From Oscillospiraceae bacterium (GTDB taxonomy: Bacteria > Bacillota > Clostridia > Oscillospirales > Oscillospiraceae), in contig JAFTUO010000035.1 in the NCBI GenBank assembly GCA_017466215.1, forward strand, positions 17,309 through 81,308: 64,000 bases of DNA. Direction: 5' to 3'. Below are positions 9,113-16,531 of this stretch, one piece after another; position 1 is the first letter of the stretch, and each line of letters starts with the position of its first letter. A program made the translations under genes and the position numbers. Under the pieces are notes generated by a model. It did not search any database and was not told the origin of the DNA. It saw only the letters and a program-made list of their open reading frames with translations.

Positions 9113-10918
9113 ATGAATAATAAGTTGATCGTTAATATTATCCACAGACCGGAGCTTTCCCCTGAATACGCCGAAAAAGCGTTGGGAAAAGGGGAGGGCG
9201 TCCGGGATGAATCGCTGGATATTTTCCGGTTTCAGCAGGATTGCGCCCATAAGTATGGGCTGAAGACCACCATCCAAATCACCTATGCATCCCTCTTTTC
9301 TGACGTGATCATTTCTCTGGCAAAGGAAGAACACGAAAAGTACGGTGATGAGATTGGCCTGTCATTGCTGGGTCTTCCGTGTCCTGAGTTCAAGGAAAAG
9401 TATAAAACTGAGGATTTCTGCATCTGGATGTTCGACGAGAAGACAAAGGAAGAGATCGTTGACGATGTATTCGGGAAATTTTACGATGCCTTTGGCTTCT
9501 ACCCGGAATCCACCAGCAGCTATTTCCTCGATGCCTACACCATTAACTATATCAAGAAAAAGTATCCCAGCGTAAAGTGCGCCGTTGCTACCTGCTGGGA
9601 GGAGGGCCCCAAGGCCTACCATACCTGCAACAATTCCTGGTACACCTTTATGGACGGCGGCCCCTGGAATCCCTGGATCCCCTCCAAGGTCAATTCCCAC
9701 TGTCCTGCCAAGAATGCTGAGGACGACAGCGGCATCGTCGCGATCCCTCATCTTTCCCGGGATCTGATGGCCTGCTTTGACGGTAACGGCTCGAATTTCG
9801 GCACGCATCCCCAGAATGTGCTGCGCGGAATGATCTATTACAAGGAAGATGGGGAGTACGAATATCCCTATCTGTACAACCTGATCGACCAGTACCATCA
9901 CCTTTCTAAGTACAACGACGGCTACAGCTACAATATGATGTTTGTCGGTCCGGGTTGGCTGAACCGTCGCGGTCGCTGGGAAGCTCCCTATGAGCTGCTG
10001 GCAAAGTCCTACGACGACGGAATGAGGTACTACGGCAAGCTCAAGTCTGAGGGTAAGCTGGTGGATATGACTATGAGCGAATTTGCCGACCATTACCGCT
10101 CTGTCCACCCCGACTACAACCGCGGCGAATGCGCCCTGTGGAAGGATATCCTCTACGGCAGCAATAAGGAATATTTCTGGTATGCTGACCCTGCTATGCG
10201 TACCTGCCTGGACTTTAACCAGGGCGGCGCATTGATAGATCTGCGTCCCTACGTGGCCAGAATTCCCCAGAAGACCGGCATTGGCACGGAAAATGTATAT
10301 GATGCGTCCTATCCGTATCTGATCCAGATCAATTACCGCGCCGGATTCTTCACCCATTATGCCGGCGCAGGTACGATCAAGTCCTGCAAGGTAAGCTGCC
10401 GCGGAGAAAGCACAGACCTTTGCCTGTGCCGCACGATGGCAAAATACGACAAGATCCCCGGCGGCGTCCGGCTCACCACCGATCCTGTCACGGTAACGCT
10501 GGGCGGAAAGGACATTGCGCTGCGTTCCGTCTTTACCATTATGGAGGGCGAAGGCAAGCTGATCACACAGCGTGAGCTTCTGACCGACTTGGGTGGCGAG
10601 GAGATCACATTTGAGGAGTATTTCACCGGTGCCTTCGGCACAACCGAGTATCAGGCGGATATGACCGGGCTGACTCTGGGCGTGGACGAGGAAGCTATGC
10701 CCTACACCTACCATGGAAAAACCATTGAAAAGCACGCTTCCCAGCGGGCATACGTTACCATTCCGGATGTGATGACCACCGTAGAAATGGGCGGCGACAA
10801 TGACACCGCCGCTGTCAGCGAAGGCATTGCCTTCTCCCCCGTCTATCAGCTCAAGCTGACCAAAACCATCAAGGAAGGAGGGATCACCACATGGCTCAAG
10901 CTGGAAAAGGCAAACTGA
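9113..10918 (+). CDS. Unassigned 601-residue protein in glycan operon (GH57/deacetylase-like N-half?)
   Basis: I do not recognise a named family. It has no signal peptide or membrane segment, so it should be cytosolic. Residues 1-240 alternate beta/alpha-like segments (KLIVNIIHRPELS, GLKTTIQITYASL, EIGLSLLGLPCPE, GFYPESTSSYFLDAY, VKCAVATCWEEG) that recall the distorted barrels of GH57/GH38 enzymes and polysaccharide deacetylases. Residues about 400-600 look beta-rich, like the C-terminal sandwiches of such enzymes. Aromatic-rich stretches (WYTFMDGGPWNPW, MFVGPGWLNRRGRWE) could bind sugar. It sits between the amylase gene and a zinc-ribbon gene that overlaps its last 28 bases. A role on imported oligosaccharides is inferred from context only. 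Confidence 0.6.
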   Translation: MNNKLIVNIIHRPELSPEYAEKALGKGEGVRDESLDIFRFQQDCAHKYGLKTTIQITYASLFSDVIISLAKEEHEKYGDEIGLSLLGLPCPEFKEKYKTEDFCIWMFDEKTKEEIVDDVFGKFYDAFGFYPESTSSYFLDAYTINYIKKKYPSVKCAVATCWEEGPKAYHTCNNSWYTFMDGGPWNPWIPSKVNSHCPAKNAEDDSGIVAIPHLSRDLMACFDGNGSNFGTHPQNVLRGMIYYKEDGEYEYPYLYNLIDQYHHLSKYNDGYSYNMMFVGPGWLNRRGRWEAPYELLAKSYDDGMRYYGKLKSEGKLVDMTMSEFADHYRSVHPDYNRGECALWKDILYGSNKEYFWYADPAMRTCLDFNQGGALIDLRPYVARIPQKTGIGTENVYDASYPYLIQINYRAGFFTHYAGAGTIKSCKVSCRGESTDLCLCRTMAKYDKIPGGVRLTTDPVTVTLGGKDIALRSVFTIMEGEGKLITQRELLTDLGGEEITFEEYFTGAFGTTEYQADMTGLTLGVDEEAMPYTYHGKTIEKHASQRAYVTIPDVMTTVEMGGDNDTAAVSEGIAFSPVYQLKLTKTIKEGGITTWLKLEKAN

Positions 10919-11151
10919 ATTACCGGTGTCCTTCCTGCTTTATCCGGGATATCGACATTGATATGTTCTACGAGGAAGAAAAGAAGGAATATTACTGCCT
11001 GCGCTGCGGCTTCACCGGTCAGGAGGAGGACGTTCTGCGGCTCAACGAGCAGATCCGCTTCCGCTACCGGTGTATGAAGCTGCGTGTCAAGGACTTTGGC
11101 GAGGACAACGAGCCCGTGACCTTTGTCCCCCACCAGGGAGGCACACAATGA
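10891..11151 (+). CDS. Small zinc-ribbon protein
   Basis: An 86-residue cytosolic protein with two CxxC pairs, YRCPSC at residues 12-17 and YYCLRCGFTG at 35-44, a classic zinc-ribbon knuckle arrangement. The acidic stretch between the pairs is DIDIDMFYEEEKKE. The start is supported by AAGGAGGG just upstream; it lies inside the preceding gene (28-bp overlap), and its stop overlaps the next start as ATGA, so translation of three genes is probably coupled. Zinc ribbons bind nucleic acid, proteins or simply hold a fold. A regulator, or a partner of the unassigned protein, are both possible. No family name can be given. Confidence 0.75.
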   Translation: MAQAGKGKLNYRCPSCFIRDIDIDMFYEEEKKEYYCLRCGFTGQEEDVLRLNEQIRFRYRCMKLRVKDFGEDNEPVTFVPHQGGTQ

Positions 11152-12248
11152 TCCTTGGAATCGACGTTTCCACCTATCTGGAGGAACTGGAACACGGCGC
11201 GGTATATCGCTGCGGCGGTGAGCAGATCGACCCGTTGGATGCGTTTTCTGCCAACGGCGTAAACTGGATGCGCATCCGGATCTGGAACGATCCTTTTGCC
11301 GCTGATGGAACGCCCTATCTGGCAGGCAGCTGCGATCTGAATAACTATATCCGGCTGGGAAAGCTGGCAAAAAGCAAGGGCTATCACCTGCTGATGGACC
11401 TGCATTACAGTGACTTCTGGGCCGATCCCGGCAAACAATTCCCGCCCAAAGCCTGGGCAGACTACGATATCGACGCCCTGGTAAATGCGGTGTACGAATT
11501 TACAAAGGACTGCCTGCTGAAAGCTTGCGACGCCGGCGTGGCGCCGGAGATGATCCAGGTGGGCAACGAGATCACCAACGGCATCCTCTGGCCCGTCGGC
11601 AAGCTGGAAACAGCTGACGGAACGAGAGGGAACTACGGCAATTTCTGTCGTTTGATCGGGGCAGGCTGCCGGGCTTGCCGGGAGATCACGCCGGAGGCGA
11701 AAATCGTGCTGCACCTGGAAAGAAGCAACGATCAGCAGGTTTATCAGGAGTTCTTCACCGAAATGCAGCAAGCCGGCATTGACTACGACATCATCGGCGC
11801 TTCCTATTATCCTTACTGGCACGGCACGCCGGAGGAGCTTTTCGCCAATCTGGATGCCTGCCGCCGTTTTGGCAAGGAGCGTATGGTTATGGAGCTGGGC
11901 TACGGCTTCACGACACAGCCCTATCTTCTCGGTGGCGAGGAGCGCAGACTTGTCATTGATGCCGAGCGGGCCTGTGTTCCCGGTTTTACGGAAAAATATC
12001 CTGTAACGCCCCAGGGGCAGGCCGCCTTTGTGCGGGATTTCCTGGAGAAGGCGAAAAGCAACGGAATTGACGGCGTATTTTACTGGGAGCCTTTGTGGCT
12101 GCCGGGCGAGGGGATATGCTGGGCATCGGAAGCAGGGCAGAAGTATATCCACGAAGAGGGCAAATCCACCTCCAATGAATGGGCAAATCAGTGCTTATTC
12201 GACTATGAAGGACAAAAGCTGCCTGCATTCGATGTATTTTCCCTTTAA
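11148..12248 (+). CDS. Cytosolic endo-beta-1,4-galactanase (GH53)
   Basis: A 366-residue GH53 enzyme without signal peptide, hence intracellular, likely cutting imported beta-1,4-galacto-oligosaccharides. Motifs: MRIRIWNDPF, DLHYSDFWADPGKQ, acid/base Glu141 (VGNEITNG), SYYPYWHGTP, nucleophile Glu249 (VMELGYG). The ATG at 11148 is chosen because it overlaps the zinc-ribbon stop codon and follows GGGAGGC; an upstream open extension in the same frame lacks family similarity. It is the second GH53 gene in 6 kb, but it lacks the lipobox and C-terminal modules of the first, so the two probably act in sequence, outside and then inside the cell. Last gene of the operon. Confidence 0.92.
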   Translation: MILGIDVSTYLEELEHGAVYRCGGEQIDPLDAFSANGVNWMRIRIWNDPFAADGTPYLAGSCDLNNYIRLGKLAKSKGYHLLMDLHYSDFWADPGKQFPPKAWADYDIDALVNAVYEFTKDCLLKACDAGVAPEMIQVGNEITNGILWPVGKLETADGTRGNYGNFCRLIGAGCRACREITPEAKIVLHLERSNDQQVYQEFFTEMQQAGIDYDIIGASYYPYWHGTPEELFANLDACRRFGKERMVMELGYGFTTQPYLLGGEERRLVIDAERACVPGFTEKYPVTPQGQAAFVRDFLEKAKSNGIDGVFYWEPLWLPGEGICWASEAGQKYIHEEGKSTSNEWANQCLFDYEGQKLPAFDVFSL

Positions 12249-12297
12249 GCAATATTTAACAATTTGACAAATTCTTAATTTTTATTTTTTATAACTA

Positions 12298-12326
12298 TTG
12301 ACGAACAGCAGAAAACATATTATAAT
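12298..12326 (+). promoter_or_regulatory. Sigma-A-like promoter of the sugar transporter operon
   Basis: TTGACG at 12298-12303, a 17-nt spacer and a perfect TATAAT at 12321-12326 give a near-consensus promoter. A second TTGACA at 12264 with a poorer -10 may add to it. Transcription should start near 12333, inside the palindrome listed next. Confidence 0.88.
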
Positions 12327-12327
12327 A

Positions 12328-12350
12328 TGTGTACGCGATATGCGTACACA
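12328..12350 (+). promoter_or_regulatory. Operator-like perfect inverted repeat at the transcription start
   Basis: TGTGTACGC and GCGTACACA form a perfect 9-bp inverted repeat separated by 5 nt. It begins 1 nt after the -10 box, over the expected start site, the classic place for a repressor operator. No regulator gene lies nearby in the window. I did not find the same sequence upstream of malQ, so the two operons may be controlled separately. Confidence 0.65.
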
Positions 12351-12375
12351 AACACAAATTTTAGGAGGAAATACT

Positions 12376-13920
12376 ATGAAGAAGATCATCGCACTGCTGC
12401 TTGTTCTTGTTCTGGCACTGAGTGTTGTTGCTTGCGCTCCCGCTACCAACACTCCTGCTGAAACTCAAGGCAGCACCACCGGCACCGGCTCCGACCTGAC
12501 CGGTACTTACGACATTACTATGTGGGTTTCTGAGAAGGAAGGCGTTGCCGACCAGTTCAAGACTCAGATCGCAGCCTTTATGGAAGCTAACCCCGGCATC
12601 GTGATCAATGCCCAGATCGAGGGCGTTACCGAGGCTGACGCTGGCTCCAAGGTCGTTGCTGACGTTGCTTCCGCTCCCGACATTTACTGCTTCGCACAGG
12701 ACCAGCTGGCCCGTCTGGTGCAGGCTGCCGCTCTGGCTAAGCCCGGCACTAAGGCTGCTGAGACCATCACTGCTGCCAACGACGCCACCTCTGTCGCTGC
12801 TGCTTCCGTGGCAGGCACCATCTATGCCTACCCCATGACCTCCGACAACGGCTACTTTATGTACTACGACAAGAGCATCATCACCGATGAGGATGCTGAG
12901 AGCATGGAGAAGATCATTGCTGCCTGCGAGGCCAACAATGTTAAGTTCCGTTTCGCTCTGGAGAACGCATGGTACACCGCTTCCTTCTTCTTCGCTACCG
13001 GCTGTAAGTCCAACTGGAGCATGAACGAGAAGGGCGAGTTCACCTCCGTCGATGACGACTTTAACTCCGTTGCCGGCCTGGCTGCCATGAAGGGCATGCA
13101 GAAGCTGGCACAGTCCACCTGCTACGATTCCAATGCTGACATCTTCACCGACGCTGGTGTTGTTATTACCGGCATCTGGAACGCCGACGCTGCTGCTGCA
13201 CACTTCGGCGACAACATGGGCGCAACCGACCTGCCCTCCTTCGAGGTTGACGGCAAGTCCTACCACCTGGGCGGCTACACCGGCAACAAGCTGATGGGTG
13301 TTAAGCCTCAGACCGATGCCAAGAAGGGCGCTGTTCTGTCCCTGCTGGCTCAGTACCTGACCAACGAGGAGTGCCAGACTCAGCGCTACACCGAGTTCCA
13401 GTGGGGCCCCTCCAACCTGAAGGCTCAGGCTTCCGAGGCTGTTCAGTCCAATGTTTCTCTGGCCGCTTTCAACAAGCAGGCTGCTTACGGCGTACCTCAG
13501 GGCCAGATCCACGGCTCCTGGTGGGACATCGCCAAGGTTCTGGGCGCTGACGCAAAGGCTGCTGCTGACGATGCAGCTCTGCAGACCGCTCTGGACAACT
13601 ACACCGCTGCTATCAACGGTCTGTTCTCCATGACCGAGGAGCAGAAGAACGCTTGGGGCGTTATCGGTAACATCTGCAACACCAACTGGGATACCGACTT
13701 TGCTATGACCGACAACGGCGACGGCACCTACACCTCCGAAGTTCTGGAGCTGAAGGCCGGCGAAGAGTTCAAGTTCCGCCAGGGCGCTTCCTGGGACGTG
13801 AACTTCGGCGTTGAGTTCAACGGCGCTAACATCGTTGTTGAGGCTGACGGCAAGTATCAGGTCAAGCTGACCTGGGACGGCGAGCAGACCGGTACCGTCG
13901 AGCTGATCCCCGCTGAATAA
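12376..13920 (+). CDS. Sugar ABC transporter binding lipoprotein with C-terminal starch-binding-like domain
   Basis: A 514-residue lipoprotein (lipobox VVAC) preceded by AGGAGG 7 nt before the ATG. Residues about 40-420 are an extracellular solute-binding protein of the maltodextrin type (YDITMWVSEKEGVADQF, then PDIYCFAQDQLARLVQ). Residues about 427-514 form an extra domain beginning WGVIGNICNTNWDTDFAM and containing GEEFKFRQGASWDVNFG, which resembles the starch-binding domains of Bacteroidetes SusE/SusF proteins; this is my pattern match. It would catch maltodextrins for MalF-MalG and may also hold starch itself. Two hairpins downstream fit higher output than the permeases. Codon use is strongly biased, as in highly expressed genes. 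Confidence 0.9.
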   Translation: MKKIIALLLVLVLALSVVACAPATNTPAETQGSTTGTGSDLTGTYDITMWVSEKEGVADQFKTQIAAFMEANPGIVINAQIEGVTEADAGSKVVADVASAPDIYCFAQDQLARLVQAAALAKPGTKAAETITAANDATSVAAASVAGTIYAYPMTSDNGYFMYYDKSIITDEDAESMEKIIAACEANNVKFRFALENAWYTASFFFATGCKSNWSMNEKGEFTSVDDDFNSVAGLAAMKGMQKLAQSTCYDSNADIFTDAGVVITGIWNADAAAAHFGDNMGATDLPSFEVDGKSYHLGGYTGNKLMGVKPQTDAKKGAVLSLLAQYLTNEECQTQRYTEFQWGPSNLKAQASEAVQSNVSLAAFNKQAAYGVPQGQIHGSWWDIAKVLGADAKAAADDAALQTALDNYTAAINGLFSMTEEQKNAWGVIGNICNTNWDTDFAMTDNGDGTYTSEVLELKAGEEFKFRQGASWDVNFGVEFNGANIVVEADGKYQVKLTWDGEQTGTVELIPAE

Positions 13921-13939
13921 TTAATTACGAACATTTTCG

Positions 13940-13967
13940 CGGTAGGGTGCCGCAAGGCACCCTACCG
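13940..13967 (+). terminator. Hairpin after binding-protein gene
   Basis: An 11-bp perfect stem (CGGTAGGGTGC / GCACCCTACCG) with a 6-nt loop is followed by TTTCTCTTT. The U-tract is interrupted, so it may be a partial terminator or a 3' stabiliser that raises binding-protein mRNA over permease mRNA. Confidence 0.7.
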
Positions 13968-13980
13968 TTTCTCTTTACAC

Positions 13981-14040
13981 AGGCATTGTTAGCCGGTATG
14001 CAAGGACCTAAAATGTCTTGTGTAGCGGCTAACAGTGCCT
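13981..14040 (+). terminator. Second, long hairpin before malF
   Basis: AGGCATTGTTAGCCG pairs with CGGCTAACAGTGCCT over 15 positions (one G-T pair); an inner CAAG(G)AC / GTCTTG stem can extend it. TTTT follows. Placed in tandem with the previous hairpin in the 155-bp gap, it probably limits read-through into the permease genes. Confidence 0.6.
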
Positions 14041-14075
14041 TTTAATTATTCAAAGGGGAGGTAGAACCAGGAACT

Positions 14076-15644
14076 ATGAAAAAATTAACAGATCTTGAGT
14101 ACCTAAAACTCAATAAATTCCAAGTGCTTCTGTATAATCTGAAGCGATTCTTTTGCGCGATCCCCGGCTGGTTCGTAAATATGATCCTGGCGATCGGCCG
14201 CTTCTTTGCCCGCTGCGGTATCGCAATCAAAGACGAATTTGTAGACATCGGCACCACCTTTATCAAGGGTAACTGGGCTGTAAAGACCTCTTTCTTTATT
14301 TTTGGCTTTGGCAACCTGTTTTACGGACAGATCGCCCGCGGCCTGCTGTTCCTTTTGTTTGAGATCGTATTTATCGGTTATATGCTGGTTCCCAGCGGCG
14401 GTATTTACTGGCTGAGCAAGGGCAACTGGTTTCAAAATGGTGCAACGGTCGGTACCGTTCAGGGCGGCTTCACCTACGATCCCATTTTTGACACAGATGT
14501 CTGGGTCCCCGGTGATGACTCTGTCAAGGTTATGCTTTACGGCCTTTTGACCATCATCTTTATCTTTGCCTTTATTTACACCTGGCGTCTGCAGGTCAAG
14601 CAGTGCCGGATCTGTATGGATATCACCGCCCAGGGCAAGAAGATCAAGAGCAGCAAGGACGATCTGAAGTCTTTGGTGGACGATCAGTTCCATAAGACGC
14701 TGCTGGCGCTGCCTGTGATCGGCATCCTGCTGTTTACGGTGCTGCCCATCATCTATATGATCCTGGTAGCCTTCACCAGCTATGACGCTGCCCACGACGG
14801 CTACTCCAACCTGTTCAGCTGGGTAGGCCTTGATAACTTCAACGATTTGCTGGACTTCGGTAACGGCGGTCTGGGTCTTGCCTTTGGTGAGATCCTGAGT
14901 TGGACACTGATGTGGGCTTTCTTTGCTACCTTTACCAACTACTTCCTGGGTATGTTTGTCGCCATGATGATCAACAAGAAGGGAATCAAGCTGAAGAAGT
15001 TCTGGCGTACCGCGCTGGTTATGACCATCGCGATCCCGCAGTTTGTATCGCTGCTGTACGTTTCCAAGCTGTTCGATTCCTCTGGTATCATTGGCGAGCT
15101 GCTGGGTAAGATCCCCGCAATCAAGAATTATCTGAATACAAACCATTATTTCTCCTTGTGGGATTCTCCCGCGGTTGCAAGAGCGCTGGTCATCATTATA
15201 AACATCTGGGTCGGTATTCCGTATGTGATGCTGCAGGCTACCGGTATTCTGATGAATATCCCTGCCGATCTGTACGAATCCTCCCGCGTGGACGGTGCAA
15301 GCCCATTCCAGCAGTATGTTAAGATCACACTGCCGTATATGCTGTTTGTTACCGGTCCGTCGCTGCTTACCAGCTTTGTGAGCAACCTGAATAACTTTAA
15401 CGTCATCTACCTGCTATCCGGCGGCAACCCGATCAATACCCAGATCGGCTCGGCCGGCGGCGTGTCGGTTGGCCATACGGATCTTCTGATCACCTGGCTG
15501 TATAAGATGGCGTTGGGCAGCGCCGAATCCAAATACTACACGGCATCCGTTATCGGTATTTTGATCTTCGTTGTCTGCGCTGTTCTGTCTTTGATCATCT
15601 ACAATGTGATCCCGTCTACTAAGAACGAGGAGGATTTCCAGTGA
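14076..15644 (+). CDS. malF: Sugar ABC transporter permease, MalF type
   Basis: A 522-residue integral membrane protein. The last 330 residues are the standard binding-protein-dependent transport domain with the EAA loop ESSRVDGASPFQQYVKITLP. The first 190 residues are an added membrane region (FGFGNLFYGQIARGLLFLLFE, IFIFAFIYTWRLQ); similar N-terminal segments are known in Firmicutes maltodextrin MalF/MdxF proteins. It pairs with MalG to form the channel for sugars delivered by the lipoprotein. The stop overlaps the malG start. GGGGAGG lies upstream, with rather wide spacing. Confidence 0.92.
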   Translation: MKKLTDLEYLKLNKFQVLLYNLKRFFCAIPGWFVNMILAIGRFFARCGIAIKDEFVDIGTTFIKGNWAVKTSFFIFGFGNLFYGQIARGLLFLLFEIVFIGYMLVPSGGIYWLSKGNWFQNGATVGTVQGGFTYDPIFDTDVWVPGDDSVKVMLYGLLTIIFIFAFIYTWRLQVKQCRICMDITAQGKKIKSSKDDLKSLVDDQFHKTLLALPVIGILLFTVLPIIYMILVAFTSYDAAHDGYSNLFSWVGLDNFNDLLDFGNGGLGLAFGEILSWTLMWAFFATFTNYFLGMFVAMMINKKGIKLKKFWRTALVMTIAIPQFVSLLYVSKLFDSSGIIGELLGKIPAIKNYLNTNHYFSLWDSPAVARALVIIINIWVGIPYVMLQATGILMNIPADLYESSRVDGASPFQQYVKITLPYMLFVTGPSLLTSFVSNLNNFNVIYLLSGGNPINTQIGSAGGVSVGHTDLLITWLYKMALGSAESKYYTASVIGILIFVVCAVLSLIIYNVIPSTKNEEDFQ

Positions 15645-16522
15645 TGAAAACTGAAAATAAGATCAAGAAATCCGGCCTCGGCGCAAGAGCAAGCCGCCGC
15701 ATCAGCAACACCATCATATACATTGTGCTGATCGCCATCACCCTGACTTGGCTGTTTCCTTTCTTCGGCATCCTGATGGAGTCGTTCAAGGTCAACGAAA
15801 AGGGTATGGACGGCGAGCTGTTCCCTGAGGTTTGGGGCTTTGACAACTACATCCGCCTGTTTAAGGAAACGGACTTCCTGAAGTGGTTTATTAACACTGC
15901 GCTGATGGGCATTGCCACGGCTGTTTTCCAGACCTTCTTCGTTCTGTCTATGAGTTATACCCTGTCCCGTTTGCGCTTCAAGGCAAGAAAACCTTTGATG
16001 AATCTGATGCTGATCCTGGGTATGTTCCCCGGATTCCTCACGATGATCCTCATCTACAAGGTGTTCTCCGAAGCCGGCCTGACTATGGAAATGGCGCCTG
16101 TTGGCCTTGTGATCGTCTACTGCGCCAGCTCCGGTATGGGCTACTACATTTCCAAGGGCTTCTTTGATACCATCCCCAAGACCCTGGATGAGGCCGCCCG
16201 TGTGGACGGTGCTACCCGTATGCAGGTGTTCTACAAGGTTATCATGCCCCTGTCCGGATCTATCGTTATCTATACGATCCTGATGGGCTTTATGGCTCCC
16301 TGGGGCGATTTTATGCTGGCAAGCTACATTATCCACGAGAATTCCGCCGGTATGAGCGTGGCCGTGGGTATGTTCGAGTGGCTTTCCAAGACGATGCTGA
16401 ACACCAATTATACCATGTTCTGTGCCGCAGGCGTGATCGTAGCGATCCCTGTGACGGCAGTCTTCCTTGCTTTGCAGAAGTACTACGTCGAGGGTGTTAC
16501 CGGCGGTGCAGTGAAAGGATAA
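15644..16522 (+). CDS. malG: Sugar ABC transporter permease, MalG type
   Basis: A 292-residue permease with six predicted membrane segments and the EAA loop DEAARVDGATRMQVFYKVIMP, which docks to the ATPase. The ATG at 15644 shares its A with the malF stop (TGATG) and has GAGGAGGA upstream, so I prefer it to the GTG 3 nt earlier. It completes the channel with MalF. The ATPase gene follows after 9 bp. Confidence 0.93.
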   Translation: MKTENKIKKSGLGARASRRISNTIIYIVLIAITLTWLFPFFGILMESFKVNEKGMDGELFPEVWGFDNYIRLFKETDFLKWFINTALMGIATAVFQTFFVLSMSYTLSRLRFKARKPLMNLMLILGMFPGFLTMILIYKVFSEAGLTMEMAPVGLVIVYCASSGMGYYISKGFFDTIPKTLDEAARVDGATRMQVFYKVIMPLSGSIVIYTILMGFMAPWGDFMLASYIIHENSAGMSVAVGMFEWLSKTMLNTNYTMFCAAGVIVAIPVTAVFLALQKYYVEGVTGGAVKG

Positions 16523-16531
16523 GGATAGAGT

